NCBI RefSeq assembly: GCF_009720385.1
Contig: NZ_ML769301.1
Location: 310,001-374,000 of the forward strand
DNA: 64,000 nt
Source: Catellatospora vulcania
GTDB taxonomy: Bacteria > Actinomycetota > Actinomycetes > Mycobacteriales > Micromonosporaceae
Reading direction: 5' to 3'
Part shown: piece after piece, positions 43,073-51,471 of the stretch
Numbering within the stretch: position 1 is the stretch's first letter
Layout: each line of letters opens with the position of its first letter
Position numbers and translations under genes: made by a program
Notes under the pieces: model-generated
Databases searched by the model: none
What the model saw: only the letters and a program-made list of their open reading frames with translations
Told to the model about the DNA's origin: nothing

Positions 43073-43473
43073 GTTGTTCTCCTCCTTGGGAGTGGGAGCC
43101 GCACTTTGCGGCAACCCAGCCGTTGTCCCGGCGGCCACATCCGCCCCAAGAGGAAGACGAAACCACCCGCGTGACCTGATTCGCGGGCGTCAAAAGATCA
43201 ACTACTGAACACGCAAAATCACGACTGAATGATGACAACTCTCCCACACTTGATTCTATTCCTGGAGGGCGGCTGCCCCCTTCCTGAAATCGCAGCTCAG
43301 GAGGGGTGGTTCCGGCGAGCCGCCGGACCGCGTCGGCGAGCGGGGCTCCCGCCGGACAGCCATGATCGTCTATGGCTTGACCTGGCGGTTCGGCATCGGC
43401 ACCCGCTGGGGCGCGGATACGCTGCGGAGATGGGCGGGATGATCCACGTTCCGCCCCGGCTGAGGGGAAAGTC
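43073..43473. other. 400-base intergenic region: cold-shock gene leader and SDR promoter
   Basis: No convincing gene is seen. The 43150-43260 part is much richer in A/T than its surroundings and probably holds the cold-shock gene promoter and a long 5' leader, common for this family. The rest, to 43473, carries the upstream region of the SDR gene, including a short GC-rich inverted repeat near 43315-43330. I could not assign exact promoter elements. Confidence 0.4.
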
Positions 43474-44235
43474 GTGTCCGCCACATCCGCGGCATCTGCC
43501 GGCCGGCGCGAACCGGCGCTCACGGGGGCGACCGTCGTCCTGATCGGCGGCAGCGCCGGCATCGGGTTCGAAACGGCCCGGCTGGCCCGCGCCGAGGGCG
43601 CCGCCCTCGTGCTGACCGGCCGCGACCCCGAACGCCTGGCGCGGGCCGCCGCCGAACTCGGCGCGCTGCACAGTGCGGCGTTCGACGCCACCGACCCGGC
43701 CGCCCTCGAACGGTTCTTCCGGGAACTGTCGAAGCCGATCGATCATGTGATGATCACCGCAGGCCGGCCGTACTACGGACTGCTCGCCGACATGGACGTC
43801 GAGCAGGCCCGCCGCTCCTTCGACGAGCACATGTGGCTGCCCGTCAACGTGGCCCGCCTGGCCACCGGCACCGTCCGGCCCGGCGGCACCCTCACCTTCA
43901 TGGGCGGCACCGGCGCCCGCCGCCCGCGCCCGGGCCTGACGATCGCCGCGATGGGCACCGCGGCGCTGCCCGCCATGACCGCGAATCTCGCCCTCGAACT
44001 GGCGCCGATCCGGGTCAACCTGATCGCCGCCGGGTTCGTCGACACCCCGCTGTCCGCACAGCTGCTCGGCGACGACCTCGATCAGCGGCGAGAGCAACTG
44101 CGAGCCACGCTGCCGATCCGCCGGGTCGTCGGACCTGCCGACGTCGCCGCGCTTGCGGTGCACCTCATGACCAACACGGCGCTCACCGGCGCGACGTACG
44201 ACATCGACGGCGGCCAGCAGCTGCTTCCGGGCTGA
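43474..44235 (+). CDS. SDR-fold protein lacking the catalytic YxxxK
   Basis: Short-chain dehydrogenase/reductase-like protein of 253 residues. The cofactor loop is IGGSAGIGFETARLA, then VLTGRDPERLARAA (Arg after Gly suggests NADP), and the C-terminal part has IRVNLIAAGFVDTPLSAQLL and LTGATYDIDGGQQLLPG. At the place of the catalytic Tyr-x-x-x-Lys the sequence reads GLTIAAMGTAAL, so both residues are missing. Either it is not a standard reductase or another residue takes the role. A GTG start at 43474 follows GAGGGGAAAG. It stands alone. Confidence 0.8.
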   Translation: MSATSAASAGRREPALTGATVVLIGGSAGIGFETARLARAEGAALVLTGRDPERLARAAAELGALHSAAFDATDPAALERFFRELSKPIDHVMITAGRPYYGLLADMDVEQARRSFDEHMWLPVNVARLATGTVRPGGTLTFMGGTGARRPRPGLTIAAMGTAALPAMTANLALELAPIRVNLIAAGFVDTPLSAQLLGDDLDQRREQLRATLPIRRVVGPADVAALAVHLMTNTALTGATYDIDGGQQLLPG

Positions 44236-44320
44236 GCATCCGGCGCGGGTCTAGCCGCGACCGGGAGCGCTCGTGCTCACCTCTGGCCAACGAGAACCCC
44301 CAACCCCGCCTAGAGCGAAG

Positions 44321-44364
44321 GAAGGGCACCTTCTTAACGCTATGCGTAGAGGAAGGTGCCCTTC
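44321..44364. repeat. Hairpin element with GAAGGGCACCTTC arms
   Basis: GAAGGGCACCTTC (44321-44333) pairs perfectly with GAAGGTGCCCTTC (44352-44364); inside, ACGC-TAT-GCGT forms a second small stem. I recall very similar short hairpins scattered through Micromonosporaceae genomes, which would make it a dispersed repeat rather than a simple terminator. Only one copy is in this window. Confidence 0.55.
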
Positions 44365-44390
44365 ATCACGGCGACCGGGTGGGGCCTGCG

Positions 44391-44461
44391 GCGATGATCG
44401 CTGGTTGCGGCCGAAAAGTGGGTTCTGGCCACAGGTTTTGACCGCAAACAGCGATCATCGC
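44391..44461. repeat. 20-bp inverted-repeat element with imperfect palindromic centre
   Basis: The left arm (44391-44410) and the right arm (44442-44461) are 20-base inverted repeats with a single mismatch, GCGATGATCGCTG outermost. The 31-base centre is itself roughly palindromic (AAAAGTGG against CCACAGGTTTT). It may be a small miniature transposable element or an extragenic palindrome. Downstream, CCGGT is repeated around 44511-44530 with no evident role. Confidence 0.55.
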
Positions 44462-44548
44462 CGTCAAGCGCGACCGCGCCCGGCCCCACGCCACCCCGGC
44501 CCAGCCCCGTCCGGTCCGGTCCAGTCCGGTCCCCTCGCATCCCCGCTG

Positions 44549-45034
44549 TCAGAGGGCGTCGACGATGTTCTTGGCCTCGCGCAGGCCCAGCGCGGCGTGC
44601 TGGCGTACCAGCTTGATCGCCTCGATCGCCCGACCCTGCTGCTTCAGGCTTCGGGCGTTCGCCATCAGCTCGGGTCCGAGCAGGCCGAGGGCGGGCTGCC
44701 CGGCGGCGAGCGGCGACGGCGTGCCGCCCGCCTCGATCAACTCGACGGCCTTGACGGCGTCGGCGAGCGTGGCCCCTGTGGCCTCCCGCCACAGTTTCAC
44801 CGCGTGGATCTTCTTGCGCTGGTTCATGAGTACCCGGATCTGCTGCACGAGGGCGTCGCCGTGCGCCGGAGGGGGACCGGCGTGGCCGGCGCGGGCCGAG
44901 CGGGCGTGCTCGGCATCCCGGGCGGCCAGGGCGGATCCGAGCAGGTCGGTCGGGTCCGCGCGGCGACGCTTGGCCACCAGCAGGCCGATGATGACGACAA
45001 GCACCACGATGACGGCGATCAGAAACCCGGTCAT
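44549..45034 (-). CDS. Membrane-anchored protein with two L7/L12-C-terminal-like repeats
   Basis: Protein of 161 residues. One membrane helix at the N-terminus (4-20, FLIAVIVVLVVIIGLLV) and a basic stop-transfer KRRR are followed by a linker and two short repeats that resemble the ribosomal bL12 C-terminal helix pattern: IHAVKLWREATGATLADAVK (76-95) and IEAIKLVRQHAALGLREAKN (137-156). Each has the I-x-A-[VI]-K-L then L-x-[DE]-A-x-x-x-V spacing. Similar small proteins occur in actinobacteria under a bL12-domain label. Function unknown; cytoplasmic domain, inner membrane. Confidence 0.72.
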   Translation of the reverse strand: MTGFLIAVIVVLVVIIGLLVAKRRRADPTDLLGSALAARDAEHARSARAGHAGPPPAHGDALVQQIRVLMNQRKKIHAVKLWREATGATLADAVKAVELIEAGGTPSPLAAGQPALGLLGPELMANARSLKQQGRAIEAIKLVRQHAALGLREAKNIVDAL

Positions 45035-45137
45035 GGGCACACGCTACCGGGTGGGCGCCCGTCCGGATTCGTCCGCATCTTCGCGTATTTATAGTAGAAG
45101 GTCAGTGTGTGTCCAGACGACGAGAGAGTTGTTCATC

Positions 45138-45824
45138 ATGGCTGCTCTACCACCCGTTGCCGACTCCGCCACCTGGCGCAAGGAGCTGGACGAGCTGCGC
45201 GCCCGAGAGAAGGCGGCCACCAGGGAGCTCGACGCGATCGCCGCCCAGCGACGCCGGCTCCCCATGGTGAAGATGCCCGAATACACCCTGGTCGGGGCCG
45301 GGGGTCCGGTCAAGCTCGTCGATGTGTTCGAAGGCAGATCGCAGTTGATCGTCTACAACCACATGTGGGACCCCGACCCGGACGCGCGGTGGCAGTGCGG
45401 CGGCTGCACCAGTCTCATGTCGTCGTTCACGCGGCTGGACTTCCTCGACAACTACGACGCACGATTCGTGATCGTCACCCAGGGGCCGATCGAGGCGGCC
45501 CTCGCCTACGCCGAACGCGTCGGCAACAGGATGACGTGCTACTCCACCGCCGACAGCCCGTTCGGGGCCGACATCGACGCACCGCCCGGTGGCGGATTCG
45601 GAGTCAACGTCTTCCTGCGTGACGGCGAGACCGTGTACCGCACGTGGCACACCAACGGTCGCGGGGTCGAGCAGCTGACGTTCACGTTCGCCCTGGTCGA
45701 TCTGCTGCCCTACGGGCGGCAGGAGGAGTGGCAGGACTCCCCGGAAGGCTGGCCGCAGGGCCCGGCGTACGGCGGCTGGCTCGACTCGCCCGACGTCGCC
45801 CGGTTGTACGGTCCCGCCGACTGA
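45138..45824 (+). CDS. DUF899-family thioredoxin-fold protein
   Basis: Protein of 228 residues, full length for DUF899. WRKELDELRAREKAATRELD opens a helix, LPMVKMPEYTLVGAGGPVKL begins the thioredoxin-like domain, and WQCGGCTSLMSSF carries the conserved C-x-x-C; DLLPYGRQEEW lies near the end. Function unknown; some relatives are dithiol-disulphide isomerases. A TATAGT -10-like box sits at 45090-45095. The last 80 bases are copied downstream at 46373-46451. Confidence 0.85.
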   Translation: MAALPPVADSATWRKELDELRAREKAATRELDAIAAQRRRLPMVKMPEYTLVGAGGPVKLVDVFEGRSQLIVYNHMWDPDPDARWQCGGCTSLMSSFTRLDFLDNYDARFVIVTQGPIEAALAYAERVGNRMTCYSTADSPFGADIDAPPGGGFGVNVFLRDGETVYRTWHTNGRGVEQLTFTFALVDLLPYGRQEEWQDSPEGWPQGPAYGGWLDSPDVARLYGPAD

Positions 45825-45948
45825 CGGCCGTCGAGGCGCGCAGCGGCTCCGTGAAAAACTTCGGCCTGAGCGTCGGATCCGGGGCGAGCCGTTCGTAGCA
45901 CAGGCGAGTGGCGGCCGGAGGTGGCCGCCGGGTTGAGGGAGCGAAGCG

Positions 45949-46323
45949 ATGACGCGGTACCTGATCTCGTTCAATGACGGCGCGATGGACCACATCCCGG
46001 GTGAGGACCTGCCCGACGTGGGCAAGGCCGCGCACGCGGCGTGCCAGGAGGCCGTGGACGCCGGCGTGTGGGTGTTCGGCGGGGGTCTGAACAGGCAGCG
46101 GGCGAGTGTCGTGGCCACCGACGGGATGGTCACCGACGGTCCCTACCCGGAGACCAAGGAGGTCATCGGCGGGTTCGTGGTCGTCGACGTGGCCTCCCGC
46201 GAGGAGGCGCTGGCCTGGGCTACCAAGATCGCCGTCGCCTGCCGCTGTGCGCAGGAAGTCCGGGAGATCATGGCCGACCCCGAGATGGACGCGATGCTCC
46301 ACCAGGCCGAGAGTCGACGCTGA
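45949..46323 (+). CDS. YciI/DGPF-family protein, copy A
   Basis: Protein of 124 residues of the YCII-related ferredoxin-like family. The signature TDGPYPETKEVIGGFVVVDV (59-78) is typical of the DGPF/PhnB-associated group often paired with ECF sigma factors; here no such sigma gene is adjacent. Residues 5-103 are almost identical to copy B at 46579, differing by Thr91 versus Ala91; the two diverge only in the last 20 residues. It lies in the first unit of a 630-bp duplication. GAGGGAG precedes ATG 45949. Confidence 0.88.
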   Translation: MTRYLISFNDGAMDHIPGEDLPDVGKAAHAACQEAVDAGVWVFGGGLNRQRASVVATDGMVTDGPYPETKEVIGGFVVVDVASREEALAWATKIAVACRCAQEVREIMADPEMDAMLHQAESRR

Positions 46324-46326
46324 CCT

Positions 46327-46373
46327 GATGAGGTCGTCGTCGACCTACCCGTCGGGGGTCAACTTTCGCGATG
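46327..46373 (+). other. 47-base patch copied from the FtsX-type permease gene
   Basis: These bases match 47579-47624, inside the permease gene, with three substitutions and one inserted base, in the same orientation on the plus strand. The patch ends in GCGATGG, directly abutting the second copy of the DUF899 tail. It marks the junction of the tandem duplication. Confidence 0.7.
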
Positions 46374-46451
46374 GAAGGCTGGCCGCGGGGGCCGACGTAC
46401 GGTCGCCGGCCCGACTCGCCCGACGTCGCCAGGTGGTACGGCCCCGCCGAC
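46373..46451 (+). pseudogene. Remnant of the DUF899 gene 3' end
   Basis: The 79 bases decode to EGWPRGPTYGRRPDSPDVAR followed by WYGPAD, matching the C-terminus of the DUF899 protein at an exact offset of 630 bases. The stop TGA is mutated to GGA. A 37-codon frame (ATG 46371 to TGA 46484) spans it but is probably not a real gene. It shows the duplication once included the end of that gene. Confidence 0.75.
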
Positions 46452-46578
46452 GGAGACCGGTTGCCCGCGGCGCAGACCCCGTGAAAATCTCCGGCCCGGT
46501 GTCGGATCCTGGGTGAGCCGCTCGTAGCACAGGTGTGAGGCGGGCCGCCGGAGGCAGCCGGGGCAAGGGAGCGATGGC

Positions 46579-46953
46579 GTGACGCATTATCTGATCTCGT
46601 TCAATGACGGCGCGATGGACCACATCCCGGGTGAGGACCTGCCCGACGTGGGCAAGGCCGCGCACGCGGCGTGCCAGGAGGCCGTGGACGCCGGCGTGTG
46701 GGTGTTCGGCGGGGGTCTGAACAGGCAGCGGGCGAGTGTCGTGGCCACCGACGGGATGGTCACCGACGGTCCCTACCCGGAGACCAAGGAGGTCATCGGC
46801 GGGTTCGTGGTCGTCGACGTGGCCTCCCGCGAGGAGGCGCTGGCCTGGGCTGCCAAGATCGCCGTCGCCTGCCGCTGTGCGCAGGAGGTCCGCATGCTCG
46901 GGGGCGACCCGGAGCACGACGAGATGATCCGCCAGGCCGGACGGCGACCGTGA
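46579..46953 (+). CDS. YciI/DGPF-family protein, copy B
   Basis: Tandem paralogue of the gene at 45949, 124 residues. Bases 46591-46886 match 45961-46256 with a single difference in 296 (46852 G against 46222 A), whereas the flanks of the same duplication are far more diverged. The C-terminal tail (RMLGGDPEHDEMIRQAGRRP) differs from copy A (REIMADPEMDAMLHQAESRR). A GTG or ATG-like start in GGCGTGACGCAT: GTG 46579 is used, with CAAGGGAG about 10 bases upstream. Recent gene conversion is the best explanation. Confidence 0.85.
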   Translation: MTHYLISFNDGAMDHIPGEDLPDVGKAAHAACQEAVDAGVWVFGGGLNRQRASVVATDGMVTDGPYPETKEVIGGFVVVDVASREEALAWAAKIAVACRCAQEVRMLGGDPEHDEMIRQAGRRP

Positions 46954-47041
46954 CATCCCGGTGACGTCCGAGCGCGGCGGGCGAGGCCCGGGGGCCACCG
47001 GCGGGTCGTCCCCGCCGGTGGCCGCGAGCTGGCGGCGGCGT

Positions 47042-49372
47042 TCACCCCGTTGGGTGACCTGACGCCCGCCTGGTCGCCGCCAGCGACGCGGCCACCGCCA
47101 TGGCGGCCGTCGCCAGCACCGTCGCCGCCGTCACCGGCCAGTGCAGCCGCAACGCGACCGGCACCCCGACCTCCTGGGCGAGCCCCGCGGCCATGCCCAG
47201 CAGCGGCGGGACGGTCACGGCCAGGCCGAGCCCCGTGCCCAGCGCCACCACCAGGAGCGCCTCGGCCGCCGCGTAGCGCAGCGTCTGCCGTGGCGTGGCC
47301 CCGGCCCGGCGCAGCACGGCCAGGTCCGGGCGTCGGCTCTCGGCCGACATGGCCATCGTGTTGACGACCGCGATGCCCGTGTACCCGACGGACAGCGCGA
47401 TCAGCACCGTCGCGAACAGCCACAGCAGGCGGCTGTCCTCGCTGCTTTCCCGGTCTGCGTACGCCTTCGCGTCGAGCACCTCGACGCCGGGCAGCCCGGC
47501 CAGCGCGGTGGCGTCCATCCCGGCCGCCGACGTGGCGAGCGCGGACGGGTCGTGCCGGCGGACCAGGTCCCGCGGCAGGATGAGGTCGTCGTCGATCTGC
47601 CCGTCGGGGGTCACCTTCGCGATGGTCAGCCGCTCGGTGAGCCCGTCGGGGAAGACCACGGTGACGGTGTCGCCGACCTTGGCGCGCAGGGCGTCGGCGA
47701 CACCGGCCGCGACGCTGACGCGCTCGGTGGCGGTGCCGAACGCGGCGATGGACAGGTCACCGGCGTACACCCGGCTCGGCAGGACCGACCGGCCGCCCGC
47801 AGCGGCCTCGGTCAGTCCCGGGGTGCCGTCGGGCACGGCGACGGTGATGCCGGCCAGCTTCGCCGCCTGACCGGCCGGGTACGCCTCCCGCATCGTGGAG
47901 ACCATGCCGGACAGCAGCACCGCGAACCCGACGGTGGCGATCACCGGGGCGGCAGTGGCGGCGGTGCGCCGGGCGGCGGTCAGCGACTCGGCCCGCACCA
48001 GCATCGGTCCCGCCCCGCGGGCGCCGCGCAGCGGCCAGGAGACCAGGCGCACCAGCGGCGGCAGCAGGACCGGGGCCAGCAGCGCCGCGGCGGCGGTCAG
48101 TGCCATGGCCGCGAACAGCGCGGCGTTGACCCGCTCGTCGGCCGCGGCGGTCCCGGTGCGGGCGGCGAGGAAGCCGCCGAGCGCCAGTGCGCCGCCGCCG
48201 AGCAGCCAGCGGCCCAGCCCCATGGCCCGCGCCTCGACGGCGGCTTCGCGCAGCGCGGCCATCGGCGGCACCTTCGCGGCGCGGCGTCCGGCGGCGTACG
48301 CGCCGACCAGCGCCACCCCGATCCCGACGGCGACCGCGATGAGCACCGGCAGCACCTGCGGCCGGACCTGCAGCCCCGGCTCGGCCAGGCCCCAGCGCAC
48401 CAGCAGGCGGCCCGCGGGTCCCGCCGCCACGGTGCCCAGCAGCGCCCCGGCGAGGCCACCGGCGGCCCCGACGAGCAGCGCCTCGCCCAGCACGATCCGC
48501 CTGATCTGGCGCGGCGTCGCGCCGACGGTCCGCAGCAGACCCAGCTCCCGCCGCCGGGCGGTGACGTTGAGCGCGAACGTCGACGCGACGACGAACACGG
48601 TCACGAACACGGCCAGGCTCGCCATCGCGATCAGCAGCTGGGTGCCCAGCCAGCGGGTCTTGGCCTGCTGCACCGGTTCCAGCGCGGCCCGCTGCTCGCC
48701 GGTCGCGACGACGGCGCCGGGTGCGGCCGCCTTCGCCGCCTCGGCGACGACGGCCGGGTCGGCACCGGGCCGCAGCAGTAGCCCGAGCACCGGCACCCCG
48801 GGCGCCAGCCGTGCCGCTGCGCCGTCGGACAGGTACACGCCCGGCCCGTCGACCAGCCCTGTGACGGTCACCTCGGCCGCGCCGCGCGCGGTCAGCAGGG
48901 TGGTCCGCGCGCCGATCGCGAGCCCCGTCGCGACGTCGGCGGCGACCTCCCCGTCGGCGGCCGGGGCCACCCCGCCGACCAGGGGGTACGCGCCCAGTGC
49001 GGCACTGGACCAGCCGTGCCCGGCCGACGCGTCCCCGGCATCGCCGATCGGGACGCCACCGATCACGAGCTGGGCGTAGAACGACCGGTCGGGCACCACC
49101 GACGCGACACCCGGCAGCCCGGACAGGCGTCCGGCCAGCGCTTCGGCGTCGGCGGCCGACCAGGGCCGCACACCGCTGCCGATCCCGTCCGCGTCCGGCG
49201 CGACCGGCCCGTGCACCAGCACCGGCGCGGCGGCCAGGCGATCCGGGGTGCGCGGCAGCGCCGAGAAGTGCACGAGCAGCGTCATCGCGATCAGCGCGAC
49301 GCCGAGGGTGAGACCGGCGAACGTCCCGGCCAGCGACGCGGCGCGGCCGCGCACCGCGGCCAGCGCGATCAT
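47042..49372 (-). CDS. FtsX-type ABC transporter permease (MacB/LolC-like)
   Basis: Large permease of 776 residues. It has one N-terminal helix and two FtsX modules of three helices (about 255-370 and 680-770), plus a middle pair around 390-445. Characteristic repeats: TARRRELGLLRTVGATPRQI and MSAESRRPDLAVLRRAGATP. Extracytoplasmic domains lie between. It works with the ATPase encoded just upstream (ATGA overlap 49369-49372) to move lipids, peptides or an antimicrobial; substrate unknown. The two-component system at 50242 is divergent and may control it, the usual layout for bacitracin-type resistance modules. Confidence 0.9.
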   Translation of the reverse strand: MIALAAVRGRAASLAGTFAGLTLGVALIAMTLLVHFSALPRTPDRLAAAPVLVHGPVAPDADGIGSGVRPWSAADAEALAGRLSGLPGVASVVPDRSFYAQLVIGGVPIGDAGDASAGHGWSSAALGAYPLVGGVAPAADGEVAADVATGLAIGARTTLLTARGAAEVTVTGLVDGPGVYLSDGAAARLAPGVPVLGLLLRPGADPAVVAEAAKAAAPGAVVATGEQRAALEPVQQAKTRWLGTQLLIAMASLAVFVTVFVVASTFALNVTARRRELGLLRTVGATPRQIRRIVLGEALLVGAAGGLAGALLGTVAAGPAGRLLVRWGLAEPGLQVRPQVLPVLIAVAVGIGVALVGAYAAGRRAAKVPPMAALREAAVEARAMGLGRWLLGGGALALGGFLAARTGTAAADERVNAALFAAMALTAAAALLAPVLLPPLVRLVSWPLRGARGAGPMLVRAESLTAARRTAATAAPVIATVGFAVLLSGMVSTMREAYPAGQAAKLAGITVAVPDGTPGLTEAAAGGRSVLPSRVYAGDLSIAAFGTATERVSVAAGVADALRAKVGDTVTVVFPDGLTERLTIAKVTPDGQIDDDLILPRDLVRRHDPSALATSAAGMDATALAGLPGVEVLDAKAYADRESSEDSRLLWLFATVLIALSVGYTGIAVVNTMAMSAESRRPDLAVLRRAGATPRQTLRYAAAEALLVVALGTGLGLAVTVPPLLGMAAGLAQEVGVPVALRLHWPVTAATVLATAAMAVAASLAATRRASGHPTG

Positions 49373-50133
49373 CGCTGCTCCAGTCGTGCCATCAGGCCGG
49401 CGATCTGCTCGGCCCGCCCGGGCGCCCGGGCGGGGCCGCCCAACCGGTCCGCGACCCGCCCGTCCCGCAGGAACACCACCTCGTCGGCGTACGAGGCGGC
49501 GACCGGATCATGGGTGACCATCACCACCGTCTGCCCGTGCCCGTCCACGGCCGCCCGCAGCAGGCCCAGCACCTCCCGCGAGGCGGCGGTGTCCAGCGCG
49601 CCGGTCGGCTCGTCGGCGAAGACCACGTCCGGGCGGGTGATCAGGGCGCGGGCGATGGCGACGCGTTGCTGCTGCCCACCGGACAGCTCGCTCGGCCGGT
49701 GGGCGGCCCGGTCGGCCAGGCCCACCTCGCCCAGCGCGGCCCGCACCGCCGCCGCGGCCGGGCGGCGGCCCGCCAACCGCAGCGGCAGCTCCACGTTCTG
49801 CGCCGCGGTCAGCGACGCGACCAGGTTGAACGCCTGGAACACGAAACCGATCCGCTCCCGGCGCAGCACGGTGCGCCGCTGCTCGCTGAGGCCGCCCAGG
49901 TCCACGCCGCCGACGCGCACCGTGCCGGAGGTGAGCCGGTCCAGGCCCGCGGCGCATTGCAACAGGGTGGACTTGCCGGACCCCGACGGGCCCATGACCG
50001 CGGTGAAGGTCCCGGTCGGGAAGGCCAGTGTCAGGTCGTCCAGCGCGGTGACCGCCTGCGCGCCGGTCCCGTACACCTTGCCGGCGCCGGACAGCCCGAC
50101 CGCCTCGGCGACGGGGGAGTGTGTGATCGTCAT
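49369..50133 (-). CDS. ABC transporter ATPase (MacB/LolD-like)
   Basis: ATP-binding subunit of 254 residues. Walker A GPSGSGKST, Q-loop VFQAFNLV, signature LSGGQQQRVAIARAL, Walker B VVFADEPTGALDT and the H-loop MVTHD are complete. The FADEPTGALD form is the LolD/MacB class. ATG 50133 is used because family members begin near here; an upstream in-frame start exists. First gene of a two-gene exporter operon. Confidence 0.92.
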   Translation of the reverse strand: MTITHSPVAEAVGLSGAGKVYGTGAQAVTALDDLTLAFPTGTFTAVMGPSGSGKSTLLQCAAGLDRLTSGTVRVGGVDLGGLSEQRRTVLRRERIGFVFQAFNLVASLTAAQNVELPLRLAGRRPAAAAVRAALGEVGLADRAAHRPSELSGGQQQRVAIARALITRPDVVFADEPTGALDTAASREVLGLLRAAVDGHGQTVVMVTHDPVAASYADEVVFLRDGRVADRLGGPARAPGRAEQIAGLMARLEQR

Positions 50134-50241
50134 GCGGTCCAGTCCACCGGCCCGGCCGGTCCCGCGCATTGGCGCGGACGGGACTTCACAGGTAGTGCGC
50201 GCACTACCGTCACGAGATCAACCGCCGGGTACCGTCGAGCC

Positions 50242-51471
50242 GTGCACACCCGAACCGCCTGGCAGGCCCTCGCCCAGCGGCCGCTGCGGTTCCTGACCTC
50301 CGCCTGGCCGTGGCGCTCCCTGGCGTACCTGGTGTCCGGGGTGCTCGTCGGCGGTCTGATCGGCGGGGCGCTGCTGCTGCTCGCCGCAGCCGGGCTGATC
50401 CTGCTGATCGTGCTGGTCGGCGTGCTGGCCATCCTGGCGCTGCTGCTGTCGGGCATCTACGTGGCCCGGTTCGAACGCTGGCGGCTGCGGCTGGTCGACC
50501 TGGACCCGGCACCCGACCCGCACCAGCAGCCGGCCGAGCCGGGGCTGCGCGCGTGGCTGACGACCCGGCTGCGCGAACCCGCGACCTGGCGTGAGCTGGG
50601 CTTCACCGCGCTGTCGGTGGTCGGGCTGTGGTGGATGGACTTCGGCGTGCTGTTCGGCGCGCTCGCCGTGCCCGTCATCGTGATGTACTCCCCGGTCGAC
50701 GACAGCGACGTGTGGGGCCTGTTCTTCCTCGGGCTCGTCCTGCTGCTGCCCGCCCCGTACACGATCACCGCCTGGGCCGGGGCGCGGGCGGCGTTCACCC
50801 GTGCCGTGCTCGCCCCGCGCGACGACGAACTCGGCGCGCAGCTGCGCGAGGTGCGGGCGTCCCGCGCCCGGCTGATGGACGCGTTCGAGCTGGAGCGCCG
50901 CCGCATCGAACGGGACCTGCACGACGGCGCGCAGCAGCGGCTGGTGTCGCTGAGCGTGCAGCTCGGACTGGCCGGTCTCGACGCCGAGCCGGGCTCGCCC
51001 GTCGCCCGGCACCTGGCCGCCGCCCAGGAGCAGGTCGCGCTGACGTTGCAGGAGCTGCGGGCGCTGATCCGGGGCGTACACCCGCAGGTGCTCACCGACC
51101 ACGGCCTGGCCGACGCCGTCGGCGAGCTGGCGACGCTGTCCCGGGTGCCGGTGCAGGTCGACATCCGGCTGCCGCAGCGGCTGCCCGCCTCGGTCGAGGT
51201 GACCGCGTACTACGTCGTCGCCGAGGCGCTGGCCAACATCGGCAAGCACAGCGGCGCCGCGCGCGCCGAGGTGGTCGGCCGCCTGCACACCGACCTGCTC
51301 GTATTGGAGATCCGCGACGACGGGTCGGGCGGGGCCGACGCCGGTGCGGGCAGCGGCCTGGCCGGCCTGGCCGACCGGCTGTCCGTCCTCGACGGGCGGA
51401 TGCGACTGTCCAGCCCGCCCGGCGGGCCGACCCTGCTGCACGTGGAGGTGCCGTGCCACTCCGGATCGTGA
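50242..51471 (+). CDS. Two-component sensor histidine kinase (NarL-system type)
   Basis: Membrane sensor kinase of 409 residues with GTG start. Four hydrophobic helices in two pairs (about 28-72 and 120-180), with a short loop between, are followed by the HisKA_3 dimerisation domain with phospho-acceptor His227 in RRIERDLHDGAQQRLV. The ATPase domain shows VVAEALANIGKHSGA (N-box) and IRDDGSGGADAGAGSGLAG (G-box). There is no large exported sensor domain, so it may sense the membrane or its ABC partner. It overlaps the response regulator by 19 bases and is divergent from the exporter by 108 bases. Confidence 0.9.
   Translation: MHTRTAWQALAQRPLRFLTSAWPWRSLAYLVSGVLVGGLIGGALLLLAAAGLILLIVLVGVLAILALLLSGIYVARFERWRLRLVDLDPAPDPHQQPAEPGLRAWLTTRLREPATWRELGFTALSVVGLWWMDFGVLFGALAVPVIVMYSPVDDSDVWGLFFLGLVLLLPAPYTITAWAGARAAFTRAVLAPRDDELGAQLREVRASRARLMDAFELERRRIERDLHDGAQQRLVSLSVQLGLAGLDAEPGSPVARHLAAAQEQVALTLQELRALIRGVHPQVLTDHGLADAVGELATLSRVPVQVDIRLPQRLPASVEVTAYYVVAEALANIGKHSGAARAEVVGRLHTDLLVLEIRDDGSGGADAGAGSGLAGLADRLSVLDGRMRLSSPPGGPTLLHVEVPCHSGS

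Noticed and set aside
44508-44535. Short CCGGT tandem run as a possible CRISPR or microsatellite
   Set aside because: Only four imperfect five-base units, no spacers. Too short to interpret.
46371-46484. 37-codon frame across the DUF899 remnant
   Set aside because: Explained as the leftover tail of a duplicated gene with a mutated stop. No ribosome site and no reason to think it is expressed.
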